The notes beneath the pieces are model-generated. The model did no database searches, was not told the origin of the DNA, and was given only the letters and a program-made list of their open reading frames with translations. Made by a program: the position numbers and the translations under genes. Shown here one piece after another: positions 18,809 to 26,802 of a DNA stretch of 64,000 bases. Where the stretch lies: the NCBI GenBank assembly GCA_024636935.1, contig JAGXGC010000020.1, forward strand, positions 58,654 through 122,653. Reading direction: 5' to 3'. The stretch is from Sideroxydans sp. GTDB lineage: Bacteria; Pseudomonadota; Gammaproteobacteria; Burkholderiales; Gallionellaceae. Each line of letters starts with the position of its first letter. Positions within the stretch are counted from its first letter, which is position 1.

Positions 18809-20214
18809 GTTCTGAAGAAAAACTGATCGAGCACATCGCCGCCATGGCTGGCGACGATGCTGTTTTAACAGGAGAAGCAAAGGCTAGCTACTGCCAAGAC
18901 TGGCGCGGTCGCTATCAGGGCGAAGCGATAGCAGTCGTGTTCCCTGCTGATACGCAGCAAGTCTCATCAATCGTCAAACTATGCGCCGAGCACGGTGTCG
19001 CAATGGTGCCGCAGGGTGGCAACACCAGCTTATGTGGCGCATCGGTACCGTTGGCAGACGGCACACCTCAGATCATCATCAATCTGTCGCGCATGAATCG
19101 CATACGCGAGGTAGACGCGACCAACTACACCATGACCGTGGAGGCAGGGTGCAAACTGGCCTCCTTGTACGATGCGGCAGATAACGCTGAGCGTCTGTTC
19201 CCACTTGGCCTCACCGCCATAGCACCACACTGCGAGATCGGTGGAAACCTCTCTACCAATGCTGGCGGCATCGGTGTATTGCGCTATGGCAACGCACGCG
19301 ATCTGGTGCTAGGGTTGGAAGTTGTGTTGCCGGATGGCCGCATCTGGAATGGTCTGCGTCGCTTGCGCAAAGACAATACCGGCTATGACCTCAAGCACTT
19401 ATTCATCGGTGCAGAAGGCACATTGGGCATCATCACAGCTGCCGTTCTTAAGCTCTACCCGCGCCCCCGAGCCACCGCCACGGCATGCATCGCTGTGCGT
19501 GATCCGTCCGTAGGCGTGGCTTTGCTCGCCCACCTGCGCGCCACCTGTGGTGACACAATCAGCGGCTTCGAACTTATCTCGCGTGCGTGTCTCGATCTGG
19601 TGTTCAAGCACATCCCCGATACACACGAACCCTTTGCCGTACCGCATGAGTGGTTGATCATCACCAAGCTGAGCAATGTCCTGCCCACACCTTTGGACGA
19701 TGCCTTGCGAAGTGCTTTGCAGGATTTTGAAGGAGTCATCGCATTCGAAGTCACCAGCGATGAGGCGCATGCCGAACGCTGGTGGAAGTTGCGCAAGAAC
19801 ATCGCCGAGGCGCAAAAAGCCGAAGGGATCAGCATCAAGCACGACGTATCCGTGCCAATCAGTCGCGTGGGTGAATTTATTGCCGATGCCAGTCGCGCAT
19901 TGCGCGAGATCTATGCGGGCATCCGCATCGTCGCCTTTGGCCACATGGGCGACGGCAATATCCACTACAACGTCTCCATGCTCGATGCCAATTTGAACAA
20001 AGCCTTCATCGAAGCCCATGAGCACGATGTCAACGCTATCGTCTACAAGGTGGTGACTGGACTGGATGGCAGCATCAGCGCCGAACACGGTTTGGGGCAG
20101 CTCAAACGCGAAGAGATAACACATTACAAGAGTAAGCTGGAGCTAGAGCTGATGCGCAGCATCAAGCGAACATTCGATCCGCATGGGCTGATGAATCCTG
20201 GCAAGGTCGTTTGA
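18805..20214 (+). CDS. FAD-binding oxidoreductase, D-2-hydroxyglutarate/D-lactate dehydrogenase type
   Basis: 469 residues from a GTG overlapping the previous gene (GTGA). The PCMH-type FAD domain (about 35-215) has VPQGGNTSLCGASVPL and GGNLSTNAGGIGVLRYGN. The FAD-oxidase C domain carries FGHMGDGNIHYN (a metal-site motif) and ISAEHGLGQLKR. These fit the GlcD/D2HGDH/Dld2 group, which oxidises D-2-hydroxy acids and passes electrons to a carrier. The overlap with a membrane heme protein suggests that protein as the acceptor. The exact substrate cannot be fixed from sequence. Confidence 0.85.
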   Translation: MSSEEKLIEHIAAMAGDDAVLTGEAKASYCQDWRGRYQGEAIAVVFPADTQQVSSIVKLCAEHGVAMVPQGGNTSLCGASVPLADGTPQIIINLSRMNRIREVDATNYTMTVEAGCKLASLYDAADNAERLFPLGLTAIAPHCEIGGNLSTNAGGIGVLRYGNARDLVLGLEVVLPDGRIWNGLRRLRKDNTGYDLKHLFIGAEGTLGIITAAVLKLYPRPRATATACIAVRDPSVGVALLAHLRATCGDTISGFELISRACLDLVFKHIPDTHEPFAVPHEWLIITKLSNVLPTPLDDALRSALQDFEGVIAFEVTSDEAHAERWWKLRKNIAEAQKAEGISIKHDVSVPISRVGEFIADASRALREIYAGIRIVAFGHMGDGNIHYNVSMLDANLNKAFIEAHEHDVNAIVYKVVTGLDGSISAEHGLGQLKREEITHYKSKLELELMRSIKRTFDPHGLMNPGKVV

Positions 20215-20326
20215 TTCGTGTTGGTGCTGAGCGGCAATAGTACGAAGGCATGTTGTAGAATCACCAAAACATTGGGCAATGCATACGAAATGGATATTTC
20301 GAATCAAATTTCAAAATGAGGATGTC

Positions 20327-21469
20327 ATGAACAAAAATATCTTTGCACTCGCAACACTGCTGATCCTTCTAGCTGGATGTTCGGAAAAACATGGCCCCCA
20401 AGATCTTTCGAAATTGCCATTGGATCTGGAGGCGGGCAAGGTGGTCGCCCAGAGTAGTTGTTCGATCTGTCATGGTATGGATGGCAAAGGTGTTGCAGAC
20501 AACATTCCTAATCTGGCCGCACAAATTGAAACCTATCTGATGAAAGCTGTTCAAAGTTATGACCACGGCAAGCGCGTCGATAGCAGTGGTAAGGTCATGA
20601 ATGTCGCAGAAGGACTTTCTCATCAACAGCTACGCAATGCAGTCGGTTATTACGCAAGTCTGCCGCCTGTGGTCAAGCCGCAGTCCAAAGTAAAAGTAGA
20701 ATATTCGTACTACGAGCGCGGCAAAGCGCTGAGTAAGACCTGTGCTACTTGTCATGGTAAAGATGGGAATACAACTGTGGCGGGCGTCCCTCGTTTGGCC
20801 GGACAACATCCGCAATACATCATCAAAGCAACCAAATCCTATCTTGACGGAACGCGCACGATGCCCGCAATGCATGCGAAGCTCAATGGACTGAGTGCGG
20901 CTGACATAGAGAATATCGCCATCTACTTCGCGCTGAACGAACCGAAGTCGCCTTCTAGCAAGGCTATCAATTCGCATGAGGGTACTCAGTTCATTAGCGC
21001 TTGTGTCAAATGCCACGGCCCTTCAGGTTCTGGCGATGATTTGAGCGTGCCAAATCTGGCCGGGCAGAATGTGCAGTATCTCAATAAGGTGATCAAATCC
21101 TATCGCGACAGCGTGCGTGACCATAAGGTGATGCATCAATCGCTCGCTGGATTGAAGGACAGTGAGATCAACAAGATCGCTACTTATTTCGCGACAGAGC
21201 TACCAGCACAAACCAGCTTTGCACCTCCAGAGACGATCAATTCATTGGTGCAGAAATGCGATCTGTGCCATAGCCTAGGCAATACCAACCCAGACATGCT
21301 GACTCCAAAGCTGAATGGCCAGAATCGTGGCTACCTGATCAATGCGATGACAACCTATCGTGATGGTGATCGCGGAAATTCGGCGATGCACTCGATAAGC
21401 TCGACGATGCTCTTCGATGCCACCATAGAGGGATTGGCTGACTATTATTCAGCGCAAGAGGCGAAATGA
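20327..21469 (+). CDS. Four-domain c-type cytochrome lipoprotein (cytochrome c4/c553 repeats)
   Basis: 380 residues from ATG 20327, preceded by TGAGGA; an upstream in-frame ATG at 20279 would spoil the signal peptide. The lipobox LLAGC puts the lipidated Cys at 18. Four CxxCH motifs, CSICH (45-49), CATCH (139-143), CVKCH (226-230) and CDLCH (311-315), each head a class I cytochrome domain of about 85-90 residues with later Met residues able to ligate iron (MPAMHAKL, VMHQSL). The tandem domains resemble cytochrome c4 (two-domain) doubled. It is probably anchored to a membrane in the periplasm and passes electrons between the quinol side and terminal acceptors. It starts a cytochrome run with the next two genes. 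Confidence 0.85.
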   Translation: MNKNIFALATLLILLAGCSEKHGPQDLSKLPLDLEAGKVVAQSSCSICHGMDGKGVADNIPNLAAQIETYLMKAVQSYDHGKRVDSSGKVMNVAEGLSHQQLRNAVGYYASLPPVVKPQSKVKVEYSYYERGKALSKTCATCHGKDGNTTVAGVPRLAGQHPQYIIKATKSYLDGTRTMPAMHAKLNGLSAADIENIAIYFALNEPKSPSSKAINSHEGTQFISACVKCHGPSGSGDDLSVPNLAGQNVQYLNKVIKSYRDSVRDHKVMHQSLAGLKDSEINKIATYFATELPAQTSFAPPETINSLVQKCDLCHSLGNTNPDMLTPKLNGQNRGYLINAMTTYRDGDRGNSAMHSISSTMLFDATIEGLADYYSAQEAK

Positions 21470-21516
21470 TGCGTCTTTGAGTTAGGGAATAGCAATCGAA
21501 CTTCAGGAGAAATAAA

Positions 21517-21852
21517 ATGAAAACCAAGGTTTTGATATCAAGTGCAGTATTTATGATCTCGGCATTCTTCGCTACAGGTGCGCAGGCCTCGGTGGACGAC
21601 GCAGATGCGAAGAGTCTGCTGAATGAGAACGGATGCTTGAATTGCCATGATGTGACCAAGACAAAGACGGCGCGCTCATATAAGAAGATCGCGGCAGAGC
21701 GGAAGGGTAAGGCAGATGCGGAAGCTGCAATCATCAAGCACCTTACGCAACCGAGCACAGTCAAACTTGGCGAGGATATGATCGACCATCCACAGGTCGA
21801 AGCCGATCCAGCACAAGTGAAGAATCTGGCTAAATGGATCCTGTCACGCTGA
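21517..21852 (+). CDS. Small periplasmic monoheme c-type cytochrome
   Basis: 111 residues. The signal peptide ends at GAQA (about 24). A single CLNCH motif (40-44) follows the helix DAKSLLNENG, and M of GEDMIDHP is a likely sixth ligand; the end LAKWILSR is typical of class I cytochromes of the c551/c552 type. A mobile carrier in the periplasm is the obvious role. AGGAG lies upstream of the ATG. It lies between the four-heme lipoprotein and the CbcL-like gene, suggesting a shuttle between them. Confidence 0.85.
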   Translation: MKTKVLISSAVFMISAFFATGAQASVDDADAKSLLNENGCLNCHDVTKTKTARSYKKIAAERKGKADAEAAIIKHLTQPSTVKLGEDMIDHPQVEADPAQVKNLAKWILSR

Positions 21853-21865
21853 TGTAATTGCAAAG

Positions 21866-21894
21866 GGTGATGCAGCTTGTCATGCAGCATCACC
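21866..21894 (+). terminator. Terminator-like hairpin after the monoheme cytochrome gene
   Basis: Eight-bp arms at 21866-21873 and 21887-21894, followed by TTTATG. Moderate strength; may only attenuate transcription into the CbcL-like gene. Confidence 0.45.
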
Positions 21895-21944
21895 TTTATG
21901 CCATTGGACGTAATGAATGACGCTCCAAATAGTTTGGAAGAAAA

Positions 21945-23945
21945 ATGAAAACCCTCGTGTTGCTCCGTTCTTTGCCCAAAGGCTTATGCCTGTTGTTGTT
22001 TCTTGCTACGGGCTGGTTCTCGAATGCTGCGCTTGCATTAGTTTTGCCAAATGAAGTCTCGTCAAAGAACGCATCCTGTCTTGTTTGTCACGACGGAAAG
22101 ACTGTCAAACATACAAAGGACTCGAAGGGCGAAAAGCGAGAGCTGCATGCAGTTCCTCCGGAAAAATTTCAGAAGAGCGTGCATGCAAACGTCGCCTGCG
22201 TGACTTGTCATGTTGAGATAACTGATGGGAAAACCCCTCACAAGATTTCTAAGACAGCAAAAAAACCAGACTGTGAGGAGTGCCACATTTCCTTGTGGGT
22301 GAAAGCATTGCGTGAAGGTACGCTTGAAGAGAAGGCCGGCCTGAGCGTAGTGATGCAAAACATCGAAGTCTATAAGCAGTCATCACACGCCAAGCCCAAT
22401 GCAGACAATCCGGATGTGCCAAACGCCACTTGTCACGATTGTCATGACGACCATACTTTCAATGTGGCCCCAAGCGGCTCGGCTGAGCATGATGAGTGGC
22501 ATCACGATACGCCTAAAGTCTGTGGCGAAAGTTGCCATGAAGGGCAACTAGGGCAGTATGCAAAGTCTGTCCATGGACAAGAGTTACTCCAGAACAACAA
22601 CCATAATGCGGCAGCCTGTATCGACTGTCACACAACACATGCGATAGGCAGTCCAAGGGCATCCCCTATCAAATTAGAGATCACGAAGAACTGTGGCGGT
22701 TGTCATGAAGAGAACTTCAAGACATACCGCGCGACCTATCACGGCCAAGTGAGTTCACTAGGCTATGCATATACAGCCAAGTGTTTCGATTGCCACGGAA
22801 GTCATGACGTTCGTAGGGCGGATGATCCGAAGTCCAGAGTGCATCCGGACAAACGCCTGAAGACATGCCAGAAGTGCCATAACGACAGGAAGCCCGGCAT
22901 GAACACAGCCACCGAAGGCTTCTTGACGTTCAGTCCTCACGCTAACAGCCATGATTTTGCGAAGTATCCGCAGATGTGGATCGTGACCAAATTCATGATC
23001 GCCTTATTGATAGGCGTGTTCGTCTTCTTCTGGCTACATTCCGTACTCTGGTATTACCGCGAATGGAAAGAGCAGAAAGAGGGCAAAGTTGCCTCCTATG
23101 TCAGAGCGGGCGATCTGCCGGTGGATGAAAAGAAATTCTTCCAGCGTTTTCCATGGGGTTGGCGCTTAGCCCATTTGGTCTTCGCACTGGTCACCATGAC
23201 CTTGGTATTAACCGGTACGACAGCCCTTTTCGCTGAGACCGTTTGGGCGCCGGTGGTGGCGGAGTGGTTAGGTGGGCCGCATACGATCAACCATATTCAT
23301 CGTATCGTGGCAGGTCTCTTCGTAGCGATCTTCTTTACGCACTTCATCTATGTGATGCAGAAGTTGCTGCGCGACAAGAAGTTCCGCTGGTTCGGACCAG
23401 ATTCGTTGATTCCAAATTGGAAGGACTTGCGGGATTGCTACGGCATGTTCAAGTGGTTCTTCGGCAAAGGGCCGAAACCGATGTTCGATCGTTGGACCTA
23501 TTTCGAGAAGTTCGACTACTGGGCCGTGTTCTGGGGCGTCACAATCATCGGTACCAGCGGTCTGATGCTGGCAATGCCGCATGTGACGGCGACCTATCTG
23601 CCGGGCTGGGTATTCAATGTCGCGACCGTGGTGCATGCGGAAGAGGCGTTCCTGGCAGCAGTGTTCTTGTTCACGGTGCACTTCTTCAACAATCACTTCC
23701 GTCCAGACAAGTTGCCGCCGCCTGACATCGTCATGTTCACCGGCGCCCAATCTCTGGATGAGTTTAGACGCGATCACCCAGCACAGTATCAACGCCTTGT
23801 CGATGCGGGAGAGTTGGAGAAATATCTGGTTGATGCACCGTCCATGCCAATGACATTGGCTTCGAAGATACTCGGCATCGTGCTCATCCTTTTCGGATTG
23901 ACGTTGCTCGCCTTGGTCGCCATTGGTTTCTTTGGCGGGGCATAA
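21945..23945 (+). CDS. CbcL-like fusion: periplasmic nonaheme c domain plus membrane b-type cytochrome
   Basis: 666 residues. The signal peptide ends near residue 32. The periplasmic part has CxxCH at 45-49, 85-89, 110-114, 163-167, 225-229, 250-254, 280-284 and 308-312, plus CGESCH (193-198), a CX3CH variant: nine potential c-hemes. From about 345 on come five membrane helices of the FdnI/HydC cytochrome b type, with likely b-heme histidines in RLAHLVFA, INHIHRIVAG, FFTHFIYV and VVHAEEAF. The same architecture and heme count is known for Geobacter CbcL, an inner-membrane quinol:cytochrome oxidoreductase used in Fe(III) respiration. Here it may work in either direction between the quinone pool and periplasmic cytochromes. 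The homology is my recognition, not a search result. Confidence 0.85.
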   Translation: MKTLVLLRSLPKGLCLLLFLATGWFSNAALALVLPNEVSSKNASCLVCHDGKTVKHTKDSKGEKRELHAVPPEKFQKSVHANVACVTCHVEITDGKTPHKISKTAKKPDCEECHISLWVKALREGTLEEKAGLSVVMQNIEVYKQSSHAKPNADNPDVPNATCHDCHDDHTFNVAPSGSAEHDEWHHDTPKVCGESCHEGQLGQYAKSVHGQELLQNNNHNAAACIDCHTTHAIGSPRASPIKLEITKNCGGCHEENFKTYRATYHGQVSSLGYAYTAKCFDCHGSHDVRRADDPKSRVHPDKRLKTCQKCHNDRKPGMNTATEGFLTFSPHANSHDFAKYPQMWIVTKFMIALLIGVFVFFWLHSVLWYYREWKEQKEGKVASYVRAGDLPVDEKKFFQRFPWGWRLAHLVFALVTMTLVLTGTTALFAETVWAPVVAEWLGGPHTINHIHRIVAGLFVAIFFTHFIYVMQKLLRDKKFRWFGPDSLIPNWKDLRDCYGMFKWFFGKGPKPMFDRWTYFEKFDYWAVFWGVTIIGTSGLMLAMPHVTATYLPGWVFNVATVVHAEEAFLAAVFLFTVHFFNNHFRPDKLPPPDIVMFTGAQSLDEFRRDHPAQYQRLVDAGELEKYLVDAPSMPMTLASKILGIVLILFGLTLLALVAIGFFGGA

Positions 23946-24025
23946 AGGGTTTGGCGGAATGTCCGATCCGGCTGGGAGGATCCTAGTCGGCTTGGGTGTT
24001 CAGCCGCCCACTCAGAGTCCATAGA

Positions 24026-24520
24026 ATGGCAAACATACTTATTGCCTACTCAACGACCGACGGGCATACGCTGGAGATATGCCAGCGGATACAGCAGACG
24101 ATCAAGTCCCCTCACCAGGTCACCTTGCTGCCGATCGCGGATTGCAGTGCAAATGATTTGCCATCGTTCGATACCATCGTGATCGGTGCGAGCATCCGCT
24201 ACGGCAAGCACCAGCCTCGGGTCACCGCCTTCGTTAATCAGAACGCCCATATCCTAGACAGCAAAGCGAATGCATTCTTTTCGGTGAACGTCGTTGCGCG
24301 CAAACCGGAAAAGAACACACCTGCAACCAACCCATACTTGCAGAGATTCTTGAAGCAGATCTTGTGGAAGCCGAAACATCTGGCAGTCTTTGCAGGCAAA
24401 CTCAATTATCCTAGTTATCGTTTCATCGATCGCATCATGATTCGGATGATCATGTGGATCACTCATGGCCCGACAGACACAAATAAGGTTTATGAATTTA
24501 CCGATTGGAAGCAGGTGTAG
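24026..24520 (+). CDS. hemG: Quinone-dependent protoporphyrinogen IX dehydrogenase HemG (flavodoxin fold)
   Basis: 164 residues from ATG 24026; an upstream GTG at 23996 would add ten residues before the conserved flavodoxin start. FMN-binding YSTTDGHT (about 7-14), IVIGASIRYG, FFSVNVVARKPEKNTP and the C-terminal TDTNKVYEFTDWKQV track E. coli HemG closely. HemG oxidises protoporphyrinogen IX and sends electrons to the quinone pool. The tail after the TDW motif is shorter than in E. coli. It follows the multiheme genes, a sensible place for haem supply. Confidence 0.88.
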   Translation: MANILIAYSTTDGHTLEICQRIQQTIKSPHQVTLLPIADCSANDLPSFDTIVIGASIRYGKHQPRVTAFVNQNAHILDSKANAFFSVNVVARKPEKNTPATNPYLQRFLKQILWKPKHLAVFAGKLNYPSYRFIDRIMIRMIMWITHGPTDTNKVYEFTDWKQV

Positions 24521-24652
24521 GATTTTGGGGAGCAAGTGAGTCGCATGTAACGCCAGGGAGCAATAAACCTGCGTGAAGTTTCATATCTATTTGGAATACA
24601 ATCGCTTGTGCTGTACGGCTAGTCTTACAATCACGGTAAAGGAGGTGCGTAC

Positions 24653-25477
24653 ATGGCAAACCAACCCGAGATCACCAACATGGCATTGTTCTGCGACTTC
24701 GAGAACGTGGCGCTGGGCGTGCGCGATGCCAAATACGCGCAGTTCGATATCAAGAAAGTGTTGGAGCGCCTGCTACTCAAAGGCAGCATCGTGGTCAAGA
24801 AAGCCTATTGCGATTGGGAGCGTTACAAAGAATTCAAAGCGCCCATGCACGAAGCCTCGTTCGAACTCATCGAGATTCCCCACGTGAGGCAAAGCGGCAA
24901 GAACTCCGCCGACATCCGTCTGGTCGTTGATGCGCTAGACCTCTGCTACACCAAAGCCCACGTTGACACCTTCGTCATCATCAGCGGCGATTCAGACTTC
25001 TCGCCGTTGGTCTCCAAGCTGCGCGAGAACAACAAATACGTCATTGGGATCGGCGTGAAGGATTCCACTTCCGACCTGCTCAGCGCCAACTGCGACGAAT
25101 TCATCTTCTATGACGATCTCGTGCGCGTACAGGAAGCCAAGAAGAAACAAGCTGCCAAGAAAGCGCCTGCTAAAGCAAAAGTCGAGACAGCCAAACCTGC
25201 CGCCGCAAAGAGCGACGACGACAAGAAACAAGAAGCCATGGACTTTCTGGTCGAAACCGTCGAAGGCCTCATCTCCGAACGCGGCTCCGACGAAAAGATC
25301 TGGGGTTCCATGGTCAAACCCACCATGCAACGCCGCAAACCGGGTTTCACCGAATCCTATTACGGCTATCGTTCATTCAAGGAATTGATCGAGGATGCGC
25401 AGAAGCACAAGTTAGTGGTGTTGCAGAAGGAAGAGAAGTCGGGGCAGTACATGATTCGGTTGCCGGCGGGGGAATAA
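24653..25477 (+). CDS. NYN-domain putative ribonuclease with C-terminal LOTUS/OST-HTH domain
   Basis: 274 residues; very good ribosome site AGGAGGTG before the ATG. The PIN-like NYN domain (about 8-155) shows acidic residues in FCDFENV, SADIRLVVDAL and IISGDSDFSPL, the expected metal-binding positions of a nuclease. A Lys/Ala-rich linker (about 163-200) leads to a LOTUS-like domain (about 200-272; KPGFTESYYGYRSFKELI). The LabA/limkain-like family is thought to act on RNA. It is a single gene with no obvious partner. Confidence 0.82.
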   Translation: MANQPEITNMALFCDFENVALGVRDAKYAQFDIKKVLERLLLKGSIVVKKAYCDWERYKEFKAPMHEASFELIEIPHVRQSGKNSADIRLVVDALDLCYTKAHVDTFVIISGDSDFSPLVSKLRENNKYVIGIGVKDSTSDLLSANCDEFIFYDDLVRVQEAKKKQAAKKAPAKAKVETAKPAAAKSDDDKKQEAMDFLVETVEGLISERGSDEKIWGSMVKPTMQRRKPGFTESYYGYRSFKELIEDAQKHKLVVLQKEEKSGQYMIRLPAGE

Positions 25478-25520
25478 TATTCTTGAGTTGTATTTCCATA
25501 ATTGTTTGCAAGATTAATTA

Positions 25521-26198
25521 ATGAAAAATTTTGAACTAAAACTTCGCCGCCGCAATATTCCAGATGCTGACTTGATAGTTGATATGCAGCGCGTAGCTAA
25601 GCATCTACAAAGCCAGTCAATTACTAAGGTTGACTATGATTTGCACGGAAACTTTGGAGCCACAACCATATTGAGGAAATTTGGCGGATGGAATAAAGCC
25701 CTTGATGCTGCAGGCCTGATTTTTACCAATCGGATAAACATTCCTGAGGAAGAGTTGTTCGAGAACCTCGCTAATTTATGGCAAGCGCTTGGGCGTCAGC
25801 CAGTTGGTAAAGATTTGTCAAAAGCTTTGGGGAAGTCGAAATTTTCATTAGGTACATATGAGAAGCGATTTGGTTCGTGGAATAAAGCACTAGTTGCGTT
25901 TGTTCAATATGTCGGAAGTCCCGATGCGGGGGCAGTTGCTGATGCTCGTGTTCCAATAGAGAGAGATCACAACAACAGACAAAGAACAACCAAAAAGATT
26001 AATTGGCGTTTGCGAGCCACAGTATTAATAAGGGATAGTTGTATTTGCCGAATGTGCGGAGCCAGCCCATCAAAGGATTCATCCGTGACCCTTCATGTTG
26101 ACCACATAAAGCCTTGGACAAAGGGAGGCGAAACAGTTATTGAAAACCTGCAAACCTTATGTTCTGTTTGCAATGTTGGCAAAAGCAATGTTCTTTAG
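25521..26198 (+). CDS. HNH endonuclease with two homing-endonuclease-associated repeats
   Basis: 225 residues. Two repeats of about 55 residues (near 15-67 and 74-127) each end in a similar signature (KFGGWNKALDAAG and RFGSWNKALVAF), as in the DNA-binding repeats of some homing-type HNH proteins. The HNH domain (about 160-223) has paired cysteines CRMCG and CSVC, LHVDHIKPWTKGG and ENLQTLC. The coding sequence is visibly more AT-rich than its neighbours and sits beside a repeat element, so it is probably acquired. There is no methylase or integrase alongside. Whether it is free-standing or once belonged to an intron/intein is unknown. Confidence 0.85.
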   Translation: MKNFELKLRRRNIPDADLIVDMQRVAKHLQSQSITKVDYDLHGNFGATTILRKFGGWNKALDAAGLIFTNRINIPEEELFENLANLWQALGRQPVGKDLSKALGKSKFSLGTYEKRFGSWNKALVAFVQYVGSPDAGAVADARVPIERDHNNRQRTTKKINWRLRATVLIRDSCICRMCGASPSKDSSVTLHVDHIKPWTKGGETVIENLQTLCSVCNVGKSNVL

Positions 26199-26226
26199 TA
26201 AGCGCAGCGATACCCATCGATCAAAG

Positions 26227-26690
26227 TCAAAACCGTCGGGGGTTGCCCGACAGCAAGTTACTTTCTTTTGCTTCGCCAAAAGAAAGTAACCAAAGAAAAG
26301 GCGACCCTGGTTTGCCGCCCCTTCGGGGTGCCCTCGTTCACTTCTGAACGAGGCGGCGCTCAAGGGAATGAAAGTCAAAGGCGGTTTTGTGTGCGCTTTG
26401 CGCACGTTTCTTTTGGCGAGGCGGGCATTGCCCGCCTCGCGGGGTTGATTTGGGTTTTGGGGTTTTGAATTTCCATCCCCTGTGCGCCGCCGAGTAGCAC
26501 AGGCGAGTCAGGGGATTTCGGGGAGGACTGTCTGAGCGCGCAGCGCGAGTTCCGCCGCCGCCTGACTTGCCGAGCAACGCAGGGAACCCACGAAGTGGGC
26601 GGGAAGCTGGGGTCGCCTTCTTTTTGGTTACTATTTCTTGGCGAAGCAAGAAAAAGTAACTAGCTGTCGGGCTACCCCCGACGGTGTTGA
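26227..26690. repeat. Element bounded by about 76-bp imperfect terminal inverted repeats
   Basis: The left end 26232-26307 and the reverse complement of the right end 26610-26685 match over about 76 positions with roughly a dozen differences. Both carry a GTCGGGGGT edge, CCCGACAGC and a GTTACTTT...GTAACCAAA core. Similarity continues a few bases outward. The interior is packed with hairpins, among them 26333-26340/26345-26352 and the perfect 11-bp 26416-26426/26430-26440. It contains no transposase. It resembles a non-autonomous mobile or dispersed structured repeat; no clear target duplication was found. Confidence 0.75.
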
Positions 26691-26699
26691 AGTTAATGG

Positions 26700-26742
26700 C
26701 CGTTCATCCTTCGATACGGCTTCGCCTACTCAGGACGAACGG
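26700..26742. repeat. Short palindromic dispersed repeat
   Basis: Arms CCGTTCATCCT (26700-26710) and AGGACGAACGG (26732-26742) pair with one mismatch around a central TACGGCTTCGCCTA-type stem. I recognise this as a very common intergenic palindrome in beta- and gammaproteobacteria. It lies directly upstream of the argS promoter region. Confidence 0.6.
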
Positions 26743-26769
26743 TCACAGGTGCGACCAGCCCCCCGATGC

Positions 26770-26775
26770 TATAAT
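26770..26775 (+). promoter_or_regulatory. Putative -10 element of argS
   Basis: TATAAT at 26770-26775, 27 bases before the argS ATG. No good -35 is seen at the usual distance. Confidence 0.4.
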
Positions 26776-26802
26776 CCGCGCCTCTTTTGAAGGCGTCCCG
26801 CA

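Larger units (their letters stand above)
26199..26802. other. 604-bp gene-free interval: TIR element, short palindrome, argS leader
   Basis: No convincing gene on either strand. The interval holds a TIR-bounded element (26227-26690), a separate short palindromic repeat (26700-26742) and about 60 bp of argS leader containing TATAAT. Short open frames here are by-products of the repeats. Confidence 0.7.

Noticed and set aside
23243..23725. 160-codon frame in another phase within the CbcL-like gene
   Set aside because: The overlapping frame encodes conserved membrane helices; this one does not resemble any protein.
18050..24520. Outer-membrane porin-cytochrome (MtoAB/Cyc2-type) iron oxidase
   Set aside because: No beta-barrel or decaheme outer-membrane protein was found here; only inner-membrane and periplasmic carriers are present.
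26338..26649. 103-codon minus-strand frame in the TIR element
   Set aside because: Overlaps the terminal repeat and internal hairpins; no ribosome site or motif.
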